A stretch of 64,000 bases of DNA from CAWJLS01 sp963843755 (GCA_963843755.1 CAWJLS010000002.1:714009-778008); one strand, 5' to 3'; positions 42,972 through 52,485 are shown, counted from the stretch's first letter. Notes: a model not told the origin generated them from the sequence alone. Translations and numbers: made by a program.

Positions 42972-44549
42972 CTACCCCTCCAACCGATGCACCCGCATCA
43001 GGTTGGTCAGCGGTTTCTCCACGATCGGATCACCCATCAGGATGACGATGGTTTCGCCGGGGTCGGCGAGGCCGGCGTCGAGGAGCTGTCGCTCGACGAG
43101 GTCGACGACTTCGTCGTGGTGCTCGGCTTCGGCTTGCATGAGCAGGGGGCGGACGCCCCAGACGAGCTGGATGCGGCGGGCGACCTGGGCGTCGGTGGTG
43201 AAGACGAGGATGGGCGCGCCGGGTCGGCTCCTGGAGATCATCCGCGCGGTGAAGCCGCCCTGGCTGAAGGCGACGATCTGGCGGACGGGGAGGCGGTCGG
43301 CGGCGTAGACGGCGGCGGCGGAGACGACTTCGGCGATCGCCAGCGGCTCCATCGCCTGGTGCGCCGGCTGTTGCCCCCGGATCTCGCTGCGGATCTCGCC
43401 GCGGCCCGCCTGGGGCTCGGGCCTTTCTTCCTCGGCATTCCCGGCTGAACGCTCGCTCTCGGCGGGCTGGCCGACAGGGCCGAGCTCGGGCGCTTCCCAC
43501 GGCCGGCTCTTGCCACTCATGGGGCCGGAGCGCTGTGCGTACTCTTCGGCCGAGTCGATGATCCGGGCCATGACCCGCACCGCGTCGACGGGGTAGTCGC
43601 CGGCGGCGGTTTCGCCAGAAAGCATGAGGGCGTCGGCGCCGTCGAAGACCGCGTTGGCCACGTCGGAGGCTTCGGCACGGGTCGGCCGGGGCTGGGTCAT
43701 CATCGATTCGAGCATCTGGGTGGCGACGATGACCGGCTTCCCCTTCCGCCGGCCGGCGGCGATGATCTCCTTCTGGAGTACCGGCACCCGGTAGAGCGGC
43801 ACTTCGACCCCCAGATCGCCGCGCGCCACCATGAGGGCGTCGGCCCCCTCGACCAGCTCGGGCAGGTGGTCGATCGACCCCTGGCGCTCGAGCTTGGCGA
43901 TCAGCGGCAGCTCGGCGCCGGCCTCCCGTGCGATCGCCCGGAGCGCTTCCAGGTCGTCGGCGCGCTGGACGTAGCTGGCCGCCAGGTAGTCGAGCCCTTC
44001 GGCCACGGCGAAGGCGATGTCGTCTCGGTCTTTGTCGGAGATCTCGAACGGCAGGTCGCTGTCCGGCAGGTTGATCCCTTTGCGGCTCGAGACGCTGCCG
44101 CCCTGGAGGACCCGGGCGACGACTCCTCCACCCGCCGCCTTCTCCGAACGCTCGGTCACCTCGAGCTCGATCAGGCCGGAGTCGATCAGCACCCGGTCGC
44201 CCGGGTGGAGCAGCTCGACCAGCTCGGCCCGGCCCAGGGGGAGGTCGTCGGCGCGCTGGGGTTCGGCGACCAGGCGGAGGGTCTGGCCGCGGTCCAGGTG
44301 ACGGCTGCCGTCCGGCAGGTCGCCCAGGCGATAGCGCGGGCCCATGAGGTCGAGGACGATCGGGATGAAGCGGCCCTGCTCGGCGGCCTGGCGCCGGACG
44401 ATGCGGATCAGCTTGCGGTGGCTTTCGTGGCTACCGTGGGAGAGGTTGAGGCGGACCACGTCGAGGCCGGCGTCGAGCATCTCCGAGATGACTTCGTCGC
44501 TGGAGCTCGCGGGGCCGAGCGTGGCCATGATCTTGGCGCGTCGTTCCAT
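42972..44549 (-). CDS. pyk: Pyruvate kinase
   Basis: A 525-residue glycolytic enzyme making pyruvate and ATP from PEP and ADP. It begins RRAKIMATLGPASS and carries VVRLNLSHGSHESH near 33-46. It also has the variant phosphate-site segment LDLMGPRYRLGDL (usually GPKIR/GPEIR), the catalytic Lys in IAKLERQGSI, VARGDLGVEVP and KPVIVATQMLESM. An insertion of about 45 residues (Glu/Pro/Gln-rich, near 345-390) interrupts the segment before the C-terminal allosteric domain. The ATG is at 44549; ffh is divergent. Confidence 0.92.
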   Translation of the reverse strand: MERRAKIMATLGPASSSDEVISEMLDAGLDVVRLNLSHGSHESHRKLIRIVRRQAAEQGRFIPIVLDLMGPRYRLGDLPDGSRHLDRGQTLRLVAEPQRADDLPLGRAELVELLHPGDRVLIDSGLIELEVTERSEKAAGGGVVARVLQGGSVSSRKGINLPDSDLPFEISDKDRDDIAFAVAEGLDYLAASYVQRADDLEALRAIAREAGAELPLIAKLERQGSIDHLPELVEGADALMVARGDLGVEVPLYRVPVLQKEIIAAGRRKGKPVIVATQMLESMMTQPRPTRAEASDVANAVFDGADALMLSGETAAGDYPVDAVRVMARIIDSAEEYAQRSGPMSGKSRPWEAPELGPVGQPAESERSAGNAEEERPEPQAGRGEIRSEIRGQQPAHQAMEPLAIAEVVSAAAVYAADRLPVRQIVAFSQGGFTARMISRSRPGAPILVFTTDAQVARRIQLVWGVRPLLMQAEAEHHDEVVDLVERQLLDAGLADPGETIVILMGDPIVEKPLTNLMRVHRLEG

Positions 44550-44904
44550 GGGGGCAGAGTCTATCGGTGGGAGTCGGCGGTTCGTGGCCACCCCGATGGC
44601 GTTCGGGCGGCGCCCCGGCTTCGGCCTGTCGGAAGGAGCGAAGCAAGAGCCTTGCCGGCACGTTGCCCGCCGGGGTGTCCGGCCGGCTCCTTGAGGGAGA
44701 AGATCACCCGCTGGACGCCCGTCGCCTCCGGGTTGTCGGCGGAAGGTTCCGCCCGCTGGGCGTGTTAGCATCCTCGGGCCGGCGCGGGGCCTTCCGACGA
44801 TCTTGTCGGTCCGGGCTCCGCCACCGCTCCCCGCCGCGTCGCCGTCCCGCTCGCGAGCGTTCACCGAGATCGAAGCTCCCCCCAGGGGTCGCAGGAGTCG
44901 CCAG
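44550..44904. other. Divergent intergenic region between pyk and ffh
   Basis: A 355 bp gap with no supported gene. It must hold promoters for both pyk (minus) and ffh (plus). A weak -10-like TTAGCAT lies at about 44765-44771 with no recognisable -35. I looked for an SRP RNA, which is sometimes near ffh, and did not find its conserved tetraloop helix. The ffh ribosome site (AGGAG, about 44893) closes the region. Confidence 0.4.
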
Positions 44905-46317
44905 ATGTTCGACGGTCTACAGACCAAGCTCCAGGATGTCTTTCGCCAGATCAAGGGCGAGGGACGGGTCACCGAGGAGAGCCTGACCGCGGCTCTGCGC
45001 CAGATCCGTCTCGCCCTGCTCGAAGCCGACGTCCACTTCCGGGTGGTCAAGCCGTTCATCACCCGGGTCAAGGAGCGCGCGCTGGGCCAGGAGGTGTTGC
45101 AGAGCCTCACCCCCGCCCAGCAGGTGGTCAAGATCGTCCGTGACGAGCTCACCGCCCTGCTCGGCGAGGAGGGCAAGGAGCTCGAGCTCACCAGCCGCCC
45201 GGCGGTCGTCCTCCTGTGCGGCCTCCAGGGCTCGGGCAAGACGACCACCTCCGGCAAGCTGGCCCTGCGGCTCAAGAAGAAGGGGCGTCACCCGGTGCTG
45301 GTCGCGGCCGACCTCCAGCGGGCGGCGGCGGTCGAGCAGCTCGTCCAGGTAGGCGGCCAGGTCGACGTTCCCGTGATCACCCCGGAGACCGGCGGCGGCA
45401 AGACCGAAGACGTCCAGCACCTGGTGCGCCGGGCGATCAAGGAGGCCAAGGACCGGGGCTGGGACACGGTCCTGGTCGACACGGCCGGCCGTCTGCACGT
45501 CGACGAGGCGCTGATGGAGGAGCTGCGCGGCGTCGCCCGGATCCTCGAGCCGGACGAGACCCTGTTCGTCGCCGACTCGATGACCGGTCAGGACGCGGTC
45601 AAGAGCGCCGAGCAGTTCGCCGGCTCGATGGAGCTGACCGGCGTCATCCTGACCAAGCTCGACGGCGACTCCCGGGGCGGCGCGGCGCTCTCGATCCGCA
45701 CCGTCGCCAAGGTGCCGATCCGGTTCGTCGGCGTCGGCGAGAAGCTCTCGGAGCTCGAGCTGTTTTATCCGGAGCGCATGTCGTCCCGGATGATCGGCAT
45801 GGGCGACGTCATGTCGCTGATCGAGCAGGCCGAGGAGAAGCTCGACAAGGACGAGGCCGAGCGGCTGGCCCGCCGCATGGTCGACGAGCAGTTCACCCTC
45901 GAAGACCTGCGCGACCAGCTCCGCCAGCTTCGGCGCATGGGGCCGATGTCCCAGCTCCTCGAGATGCTGCCCAAGGCGGGCCCGCTCAAGGGGCTCCAGG
46001 GGGCCAACGTGGACGAGGGCGAGCTGCGCAAGATCGAGGCGATCATCAACTCGATGACGCCGCTCGAGCGCCGCCGCCCGAAGGTGCTCAACGGCAGCCG
46101 CAGGAAGCGCATCGCCACCGGCTCCGGCACCAAGGTCCAGGACGTCAACCGCCTGCTCAAGCAGTACCGGAGCATGCGGAAGATGATGAAGTCGATGAAG
46201 GGGTCCGGCCTGCTCAAGCGGGCGCTGGGCGGCGGCTTCGGAGGTGGGGGCGGCGGCCTGGGCGGCGCCCTCGGAGGCGGAAAGGGCGGCGGAATGCCCT
46301 TCGGCGGTGGGTTCTGA
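44905..46317 (+). CDS. ffh: Signal recognition particle protein Ffh
   Basis: A 470-residue SRP54 GTPase that targets inner-membrane proteins. The N domain is followed by the G domain with GLQGSGKTTTSGKLA near 105-118, DLQRAAAVEQL, DTAGRLHVDE and TKLDGDSRGG. The M domain binds SRP RNA and signal peptides; its region GSGTKVQDVNRLLKQYRSMRKMMK is conserved. A Gly-rich tail of about 40 residues ends the protein. AGGAG 8 bases before the ATG at 44905 decides the start. It precedes the rpsP operon by 162 bp. Confidence 0.96.
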   Translation: MFDGLQTKLQDVFRQIKGEGRVTEESLTAALRQIRLALLEADVHFRVVKPFITRVKERALGQEVLQSLTPAQQVVKIVRDELTALLGEEGKELELTSRPAVVLLCGLQGSGKTTTSGKLALRLKKKGRHPVLVAADLQRAAAVEQLVQVGGQVDVPVITPETGGGKTEDVQHLVRRAIKEAKDRGWDTVLVDTAGRLHVDEALMEELRGVARILEPDETLFVADSMTGQDAVKSAEQFAGSMELTGVILTKLDGDSRGGAALSIRTVAKVPIRFVGVGEKLSELELFYPERMSSRMIGMGDVMSLIEQAEEKLDKDEAERLARRMVDEQFTLEDLRDQLRQLRRMGPMSQLLEMLPKAGPLKGLQGANVDEGELRKIEAIINSMTPLERRRPKVLNGSRRKRIATGSGTKVQDVNRLLKQYRSMRKMMKSMKGSGLLKRALGGGFGGGGGGLGGALGGGKGGGMPFGGGF

Positions 46318-46351
46318 CCCGGCCGCGACCCGACTCCGGCAGAGAGGGGCT

Positions 46352-46379
46352 TTGCAAGCCACGTGTTCCTTGCTACACT
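46352..46379 (+). promoter_or_regulatory. Putative sigma-70 promoter of the rpsP-rplS operon
   Basis: TTGCAA at 46352-46357 and TACACT at 46374-46379 are 16 bp apart, each matching the consensus hexamer at four of six positions. They lie about 100 bp before the rpsP start in a locally AT-richer stretch, the expected place for a ribosomal-protein operon promoter and leader. Confidence 0.55.
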
Positions 46380-46479
46380 CACCGCCTTTGTGTGGCCCGC
46401 CGGGCCCGCGAGGTGCTCGTGTGCACACTTTCGGCGGGACTTCGCGCCGAGCGACGATTCAATCTGGAGGTATAGGACG

Positions 46480-46971
46480 ATGCTGAAAATTCGGCTCCGC
46501 CGGATGGGGAAGCGCCACCGCCCGTTCTATCGGGTGGTCGTCTCCGACTCCCGGTCCGTGCCGACGGCACCCGCGGTCGAAGAGATCGGCCACTACGACC
46601 CGATGGCACGGCCGCCGGCGGTCAAGATCGACGTCGACCGGGCCGCGCACTGGGTCGACCAGGGCGCGCTGATGTCGCCCACGGTCAAGAAGCTGGTCAA
46701 GCAGGTCCGCACCGGCCGTGCCGAGGCGGCTGCCGCGGAGGCCGCAGAGGCCAAGAAGACGACGAAGAAGGCCGCTCCGGCCGCTTCGGCGGAGACTCCG
46801 GAAGCTGCCGAGGAGGCCCCCGCCCAGGCGGAGGTGACCGAGGAGCCGAAGGCCGCCGCCGCGGAAGACGTGGCCGCCGAGACCGATGCGAAGGACGAAG
46901 CCGCCGAGGAGGCGGGGTCGGAGGACGCACCGGACAAGGCTGCCGAGGCGAAGGACGACAAGGAGTCCTGA
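46480..46971 (+). CDS. rpsP: 30S ribosomal protein S16 with long acidic tail
   Basis: A 163-residue protein whose first 80 residues are S16 (LKIRLRRMGKRHRPFYRVVVSD, then IGHYDP and a VDQGALMSPTVKKLVK end). S16 binds 16S rRNA and aids 30S assembly. The remaining 80 residues are an Ala/Glu/Lys-rich, low-complexity extension; typical S16 is 80-95 residues. TGGAGG lies 9 bases before the ATG. First gene of rpsP-khpA-rimM-trmD-rplS; the next start is one base past its stop. Confidence 0.95.
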   Translation: MLKIRLRRMGKRHRPFYRVVVSDSRSVPTAPAVEEIGHYDPMARPPAVKIDVDRAAHWVDQGALMSPTVKKLVKQVRTGRAEAAAAEAAEAKKTTKKAAPAASAETPEAAEEAPAQAEVTEEPKAAAAEDVAAETDAKDEAAEEAGSEDAPDKAAEAKDDKES

Positions 46972-46972
46972 C

Positions 46973-47224
46973 GTGCCACCGGTCAGCGAAGAGCTCGAGG
47001 ATCTCGTCCGCACCATGGTCGACTACCCCGACGAGGTGGAGGTCTACGAGGTGCCCGACGGCGGAACGGTCCGCCTGGAGCTCGCCGTGGACCCGGACGA
47101 CCTGGGCAAAGTGATCGGCCGTCAGGGTCGCACCGCCAGGGCGGTCCGGTCTCTGCTCGACGTTCGCGGGGCCCGCGACGGGGCCCGCTATGAGCTCAAG
47201 ATCCTCGAAGAAGACGAGCTCTGA
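46973..47224 (+). CDS. khpA: KH-domain RNA-binding protein KhpA (YlqC family)
   Basis: An 83-residue single KH domain protein. The RNA-binding GxxG loop is in GKVIGRQGRTARAVRSLL near residues 43-60. An unusual GTG start at 46973 is supported by AAGGAG 7 bases upstream, located inside the end of rpsP. In other bacteria the gene sits between rpsP and rimM, exactly as here, and the protein binds RNA with KhpB. The 3' end overlaps rimM by 35 bp. Confidence 0.9.
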   Translation: MPPVSEELEDLVRTMVDYPDEVEVYEVPDGGTVRLELAVDPDDLGKVIGRQGRTARAVRSLLDVRGARDGARYELKILEEDEL

Positions 47225-47828
47225 GCGCTCCGGCGCCGGAACGCAGGCCCCGGCGGCTTCGGCGGCTTCGGCTGTCGACGTCGGCCGGGTCCTGGGGCCT
47301 CACGGCGTGCGCGGTGAGATGGCGGTGGAGTCCTTCTCGGACGTCCCCGACCGTTTCGCTCCCGGGCGCGGCGTGCGGCTGGTTCCGCGGAGCGGTCCAG
47401 CGCGGCGGCTGACCGTCGCGTCGGTCCGGCCGCACCGGGGCGCTCTGCTGGTCCGTTTCGACGGGATCGGCGACCGCGACGAGGTCGAGCCTCTGCGCGG
47501 CGCGCGGATCGAGGTCGGCCGGGACGAGGTCCCGGCGCCGCCCGAGGGCACCTACTACTTCTTCCAGCTCATCGGCTGCCGCGTCCAGGACGTCCGCGAG
47601 GGCGACCTGGGCGAGGTGGTGGACGTGGTGGAGGACGGCGGCGGGGTCCTGCTGGTGGTCGGCCGGGGCGAGCAGAAGGTGCCGATCCCGTTCGTCCGGG
47701 AGATGGTCCGCCGGGTCGTGCCCGGAGCGGACGGCGCGGCGACACCGGAGGCACTGGGGGTCGAGCCGGGCCTGATCGAGCTCGAGCTGCCGGAAGGACT
47801 TCTCGAGGCATGCGCGTCCAGGTCCTGA
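47190..47828 (+). CDS. rimM: Ribosome maturation factor RimM
   Basis: A 212-residue protein needed for 30S head assembly, interacting with S19. It has the RimM barrel start VGRVLGPHGVRGEMAVESFSD (about residues 31-51) and the PRC-barrel domain with YYFFQLIGCRV and KVPIPFVREMV. The first 28 residues are a Ser/Ala-rich leader. The only in-frame start is the ATG at 47190, giving a 35 bp overlap with khpA and no clear ribosome site, so coupled translation is likely. It overlaps trmD by 19 bp. Confidence 0.93.
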   Translation: MSSRSSKKTSSERSGAGTQAPAASAASAVDVGRVLGPHGVRGEMAVESFSDVPDRFAPGRGVRLVPRSGPARRLTVASVRPHRGALLVRFDGIGDRDEVEPLRGARIEVGRDEVPAPPEGTYYFFQLIGCRVQDVREGDLGEVVDVVEDGGGVLLVVGRGEQKVPIPFVREMVRRVVPGADGAATPEALGVEPGLIELELPEGLLEACASRS

Positions 47829-48586
47829 CGATCTTCCCCGAGCTGTTCGAGCCGTTCCTGCGCACGAGTCTCGTGGGCAGGGCGGTAGAGCAGGGGCTGC
47901 TGTCGGTGGAGGTCCACGACCTGCGCTCGTTCTCGGAGGACCGCCACCGGAGCGTCGACGACGAGCCGTACGGCGGCGGGGGTGGCATGGTGATGACGGC
48001 CCCGGTCTGGGTCCGGGCGGTGCGCGCGATCGCGCCGGCTGAGCCGACCGCGCCGACAGGGGACGGCGAGCCGCCGGCCCGGCCCTGGCGCGTCCTGATG
48101 TCGCCCCAGGGGCGGCGGCTGGACGACGGGGTGGTGCGGCAGATCGCCGACGAGCACGACGACCTGGTGCTCTTGTGCGGTCGCTACGAAGGGATCGACG
48201 AGCGGGTGCGGGACCTGGTGGTCGACGAGGAGCTGTCGATCGGCGACTACGTCCTCTCTGGCGGCGAGCTGCCGGCGATGGTTTTGATCGAGGCGCTGTC
48301 GCGCCAGGTGCCGGGCGTGGTCGGCCTGCCCAAGAGCGTGCGGGAGGACAGCTTCCGCCGCGGGCTGCTCGACCACCCGCACTACACGCGGCCGCCCGAG
48401 GTCGAGGGATTGGCGGTGCCGGAGGTGCTGCTGTCCGGCGATCACGCGGCGATCGAACGCTGGCGCGAGCGGCAGGCGCTGCTGGCCACGTGGGAGAAAC
48501 GGCCGGATCTGCTCGACGATCCGGAGCAGGCTGTGGAGCTGACCGCGGAGCAGCGGCGTGAGCTCGAGCGGTTGCGGCGCCCTTAG
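47810..48586 (+). CDS. trmD: tRNA (guanine-N1)-methyltransferase
   Basis: A 258-residue SPOUT methyltransferase that makes m1G37 in tRNA to prevent frameshifting. Signatures: VQVLTIFPELFEPF, EPYGGGGGMVM, LLCGRYEGIDERV, the knot SIGDYVLSGGELPAMVLIEA and the C-terminal HPHYTRP. A short Pro/Thr insertion (near 73-87) precedes the SAM region. It overlaps rimM by 19 bp and is followed by rplS after a 61 bp AT-richer gap. Confidence 0.95.
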   Translation: MRVQVLTIFPELFEPFLRTSLVGRAVEQGLLSVEVHDLRSFSEDRHRSVDDEPYGGGGGMVMTAPVWVRAVRAIAPAEPTAPTGDGEPPARPWRVLMSPQGRRLDDGVVRQIADEHDDLVLLCGRYEGIDERVRDLVVDEELSIGDYVLSGGELPAMVLIEALSRQVPGVVGLPKSVREDSFRRGLLDHPHYTRPPEVEGLAVPEVLLSGDHAAIERWRERQALLATWEKRPDLLDDPEQAVELTAEQRRELERLRRP

Positions 48587-48647
48587 TGTTTGTAAATAAT
48601 AGACCTTCGCCCTTCGCACAGGGTGGTTCAGAGAGAGGATGAGAGCC

Positions 48648-49010
48648 ATGAATCAGCTCCAGGACGTCGAACGCCAATACCTCCGCCAGGACACGCTGCC
48701 GGAGTTCCGGCCGGGCGACACCGTCCGCGTGCATGTCCGCGTCATCGAAGGGGAGAAGTCCCGGATCCAGGTCTTCCAGGGCGTGGTGATCGGGCGCCGC
48801 GGCGGCGGCACGCGCGAGACCTTCACCGTGCGCAAGATCAGCGGCGGCATCGGCGTCGAGCGCGTCTTCCCGCTCCATTCACCCAACGTCGACAAGGTCG
48901 AGGTCGTTCGCCGCGGCAAGGTGCGCCGCGCGAAGCTCTACTACCTGCGTGGCCGTCGGGGCAAGGCCGCCCGGATCGAAGAGCGCCGTCGGGAGCAGCC
49001 GAACGCCTGA
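48648..49010 (+). CDS. rplS: 50S ribosomal protein L19
   Basis: A 120-residue ribosomal protein at the subunit interface. FRPGDTVRVHVRVIEGEKSRIQ, VFQGVVIGRRG, TFTVRKISGGIGVERVFPLHSP and KLYYLRGRRGKAARI are all conserved. The ATG at 48648 has AGAGG 9 bases before it and is preferred over the ATG at 48639. Last gene of the rpsP operon; a gap of 255 bp without recognisable genes follows. Confidence 0.95.
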   Translation: MNQLQDVERQYLRQDTLPEFRPGDTVRVHVRVIEGEKSRIQVFQGVVIGRRGGGTRETFTVRKISGGIGVERVFPLHSPNVDKVEVVRRGKVRRAKLYYLRGRRGKAARIEERRREQPNA

Positions 49011-49265
49011 CCCTGGTTCCGGACCGGAGATCGTGACGCAGGGTGTGACGGGCTACCAGAGTCGAGCCGGCCGGCAGCCGGCCGGTCGGAGTGCGCCCCC
49101 GGCCCATCGAGACGCCCATCGAGACCCCCCCGTCCCCTCCGGCTGGTCCGCTCACCTCCTCTGGAGCCCGCCGGTCCGTCCGGCGGTCACCGCCCCGCTC
49201 GGCTCCGTGCCGCCGCGGGGCCGTCGTGTCTCTGGGCCCGAGTGGCCGATCACGGGAGGTCCACG

Positions 49266-52200
49266 ATGCTGAAGACCTCCCGCGAGAAGGTCGTCCAGAA
49301 CGCGGAGAAGTACGTCTCCCGCGGCAAGATCGAGTCGGGGATCAAGGAGTACCGCAAGCTCCTCGACGAGAACCCGAACGACATCTCCACCCTCAACCGG
49401 GTCGGAGACCTCTACGCCCGCATCAACCGCAACAGCGAGGCGATCGAGCTGTTCCACCAGATCGCGGAGCAGTACGCCGAAGACGGCTTCCTCGTCAAGG
49501 CGATCGCGATCTACAAGAAGATCATCAAGCTCGACCCGACCCTGCTCGAGATCTACGAGCAGCTCGCCGACCTCTACCACCGCCAGGGCCTGGTCAACGA
49601 GGCCCGCACCCAGTACCAGGTCCTCGCCGACTACTACGTCAAGCACGACAAGCCGGCCTCCGCCATCCACGTCTACGAGCGGATGGTGGCGCTGGAGGCC
49701 GACAACCCGAGCCACCACGTCAAGCTCGCCGAGCTCTACCAGAAGCAGGACATGCTGGAGCAGGCGATGGGCGAGTACCGGGCCATCGCCGAGCTGATGC
49801 TGGAGCACGGACGGGGTGAAGAGGCGGCGCAGGTCTACGAGCGGGGCCTGACGGTGACCGCCGAGGACATCGGCTTCATCACCGACGGCGTGCTCAAGCT
49901 GAAGGAAGCCGGGCACGTGGCCGCCGCGGCGCGCTTCCTGGCGCTGGCGGTCGAGCGCAACCCCCAGGCGGAGCGGGTGGCCCGGATCGCCGGGCTGAAG
50001 GAGCGGCCCTCCTCCGAGCTGACCGGAACCGGCACGGCCCATGCCGCCGAGGAGCCGGAGGCCGCCGCCGAGGAGGGCGAGGCGCCGGCGCTCAGCTCCG
50101 TGGACAGCGCCCTGGGCGACGCGCCGGACGAGGACGGGATCCTGGAGACCGGCGTCGGTGGCGTGACCGGACCCGGCGCGCTCGTCGTCCCTGAGGATGA
50201 AGCGCCCGAGGAGGACGCCTCGGGAGAGCTCGACCTCGGCGCGAGCGCGGACCTGGTGGCCGAGGCGGCCGCGCCGGAGCTGGTGCAGGAAGACCTCTCC
50301 GACCTGGAGCTCGACCTGGACGACGACGAGCCGTCGAGCCTGGTCCAGCCGCCGCCCGACATGCTCGAGGACCGGGACCGTCGCGGCGCCGCCTGGGGCG
50401 GTGCCGACGAGGTCCGGGAGAGCGCGCCCGAGCCGCCGAGCGCCCTCGAGGACACCGGCACCTCCGCGGGGACCGGGACCGGCACCTTCGAGTTCGAGCT
50501 CGACCTGGACGCCGACGGCGACGAGCTCCTCGGGCTGGCTCCCGACGAGGACGAGACCCCGGGAGCTGACGAGGTCGCCGAGGAGGTCGTCGCCCCGGAG
50601 AGCATCGAGGTGCCGGAAGAGCTCCTCGTCGTCTCCGACGATCAGGACACGACGATCGACATCGACCACGACCTCCTGGAGCGCACCGCGGCGGAGGTCC
50701 AGCCCGAGCCGACCAGCGGTCCGGAGGACCTCTTCACCGAGGCCGAGGTCTTGTCGAAGTACGGCATCCAGGAGAAGGCCCTGGAGCGCCTCGCCGAGCT
50801 CCTCCAGCGCGACCCCCACCACCTGCCGGGCTACGCCCTGATGGTCGGCATCCACCTGGATGCCGGGCGCCACGACCGGGCCGCGGCGGTGGCGGGCTCC
50901 ATGCTGGAGGTCGCGGCGGAGCTGGGCGATCAGGACCACTGGCCGGAGATCGCGGGACGGCTCGAAGCCGCGGGGCACCGCATCGAAGGGCTCCAGGTGA
51001 CGCCTCCCGAAGGCGCCGGCAAGGACGACGAGTCGACCAAGCCGACCGAGCTGGAGGTCGAGCCGTCCGGCCTGGAGGAGGCGGCGAGCTCCGTCGAGCT
51101 GGGGTTCGAGGCCGAGGCGCTCGAGGCGCCCACGGAGGAGGCCGCTCCCGCAGAGATCGAGTCTCCCTTCCTGGAGTCGGTGGAAGAGGTCGACGTCGGC
51201 GCGGTCGAGATCGAGCTCGACGAGGAGCGCTTCGAGCTGCCCGAACTGCCGGAGCCGGAAGAGGTCGAAGAGCCCGAAGAGCCGGCCCCGTCGCTCGAGG
51301 CCACCACGCCGGACGAGCCGCCCGCCGTGGCCGGCGACGAACCGCCCGCGGCGCGCCACCGGCGGGTCTCGAAGGTCGACGCCGCGCTCGAAGAGCTGGC
51401 CGGCCTGGCCGGCAAGATGTCCCGGCGTCGGCGTTCGCGCACGACCGAGCTGGCGCCGCCAGTCGAGCCCACGGCGCCGGCCGAGCCTGCGCCGTCCCAG
51501 CAAGCGCCTCCCGCCCAGGCGTCTCCGGCGCAGACGCCGCCGACGGCCGACATCTCGGAGCCCGTCCCGCCGGTCGAGGCTTCGCCTGCCGCTCCACCTG
51601 CCGCCGCGACGCCGATCGCCGCGTCGGGCGAGGCGGCCGGCGGGGTCGACCCGCTCCGCGCCCTCGGCGACAGCCTGCGCGAGGAGATCGACCTCGGCGC
51701 CGAAGGCCAGGCTCCGGAGCTCGCCGCGTCAGACACGCTGGCGCCGGCAGGCGACGACGCGGCGAGCCTGGACGACACCGGCATGAGCTGGCTCGACGAG
51801 GTCCCCGAGCCGGCACAGGAGGAGGATCTCTTCGCCGGCGAGGACGACTTCTTCGACCTCGGCGCCGAGCTGGAGCAGGAGCTCACCGCCGAGGAGTCGC
51901 TCGAGGCCGAGGACGACCTGCTGCTCAGCAACAACGAGCAGTCGCTCGAAGACATCGTGGAGGGGTTCAAGCGCGGCGTCGCCGAGAACCTCTCGTCCGA
52001 GGATTACGACACGCACTTCAACCTGGGCATCGCCTACCGCGAGATGGGCCTGCTGGACGAGGCGATCGGCGAGTTCCAGCTCGCGTCGAAGCACCCCGAC
52101 TACCTGATCTCGTGCGCTTCCATGCTCGGGCTCTGCTTCCTGGAGAAGGGGCTGCCGGAGCTGGCCGTCAAGTGGTACGCGCGCGGGCTGGAGGCGCCGG

Positions 52201-52364
52201 ATCTCAAGGAGGAGGACCAGCTCGGCCTGCTCTACGATCTCGGCAACGCCCAGGCGGCCGCCGGCGATGCCGAGACCGCCTACCACACCTTCGTCGACCT
52301 CTACGGCATCAACACCAACTATCGCGACGTGGTCGCGCGGCTCGCCGAGCTCGAGCCGCGATGA
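49266..52364 (+). CDS. Large TPR protein with acidic disordered middle
   Basis: A 1032-residue soluble protein. Residues 5-240 hold about six TPRs (for example AIAIYKKIIKLDPTLLEIYEQLADLYHRQG). Residues 250-900 are largely Glu/Asp/Pro/Ala-rich and disordered, with a short TPR block near 490-570. Residues 905-1032 hold further TPRs beginning SSEDYDTHFNLGIAYREMGLLDEAIGEF. This layout resembles FimV-like and Myxococcus SgmX-like pilus scaffolds. With mglA and pilT in the window, a pilus-polarity role is possible but unproved. The start has GGGAGGT 6 bases upstream. Confidence 0.82.
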   Translation: MLKTSREKVVQNAEKYVSRGKIESGIKEYRKLLDENPNDISTLNRVGDLYARINRNSEAIELFHQIAEQYAEDGFLVKAIAIYKKIIKLDPTLLEIYEQLADLYHRQGLVNEARTQYQVLADYYVKHDKPASAIHVYERMVALEADNPSHHVKLAELYQKQDMLEQAMGEYRAIAELMLEHGRGEEAAQVYERGLTVTAEDIGFITDGVLKLKEAGHVAAAARFLALAVERNPQAERVARIAGLKERPSSELTGTGTAHAAEEPEAAAEEGEAPALSSVDSALGDAPDEDGILETGVGGVTGPGALVVPEDEAPEEDASGELDLGASADLVAEAAAPELVQEDLSDLELDLDDDEPSSLVQPPPDMLEDRDRRGAAWGGADEVRESAPEPPSALEDTGTSAGTGTGTFEFELDLDADGDELLGLAPDEDETPGADEVAEEVVAPESIEVPEELLVVSDDQDTTIDIDHDLLERTAAEVQPEPTSGPEDLFTEAEVLSKYGIQEKALERLAELLQRDPHHLPGYALMVGIHLDAGRHDRAAAVAGSMLEVAAELGDQDHWPEIAGRLEAAGHRIEGLQVTPPEGAGKDDESTKPTELEVEPSGLEEAASSVELGFEAEALEAPTEEAAPAEIESPFLESVEEVDVGAVEIELDEERFELPELPEPEEVEEPEEPAPSLEATTPDEPPAVAGDEPPAARHRRVSKVDAALEELAGLAGKMSRRRRSRTTELAPPVEPTAPAEPAPSQQAPPAQASPAQTPPTADISEPVPPVEASPAAPPAAATPIAASGEAAGGVDPLRALGDSLREEIDLGAEGQAPELAASDTLAPAGDDAASLDDTGMSWLDEVPEPAQEEDLFAGEDDFFDLGAELEQELTAEESLEAEDDLLLSNNEQSLEDIVEGFKRGVAENLSSEDYDTHFNLGIAYREMGLLDEAIGEFQLASKHPDYLISCASMLGLCFLEKGLPELAVKWYARGLEAPDLKEEDQLGLLYDLGNAQAAAGDAETAYHTFVDLYGINTNYRDVVARLAELEPR

Positions 52365-52485
52365 CCTGATCAGTTCCAACCTGCCCGACCTGTCAGGGCC
52401 TCCCGAGAGCGCCGGCCGAGCGCTCGGCGGCGGTACGCGCCAAGGTCCCTGAGCGCCGGACGCCCGGCTCCGGAGAGTCGCCATC

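Noticed and set aside
44550..44904. Possible SRP RNA gene upstream of ffh
   Set aside because: A GGAAGG stretch near 44632 recalls the SRP tetraloop, but the flanking helix strands do not pair as required, so no RNA gene is called.
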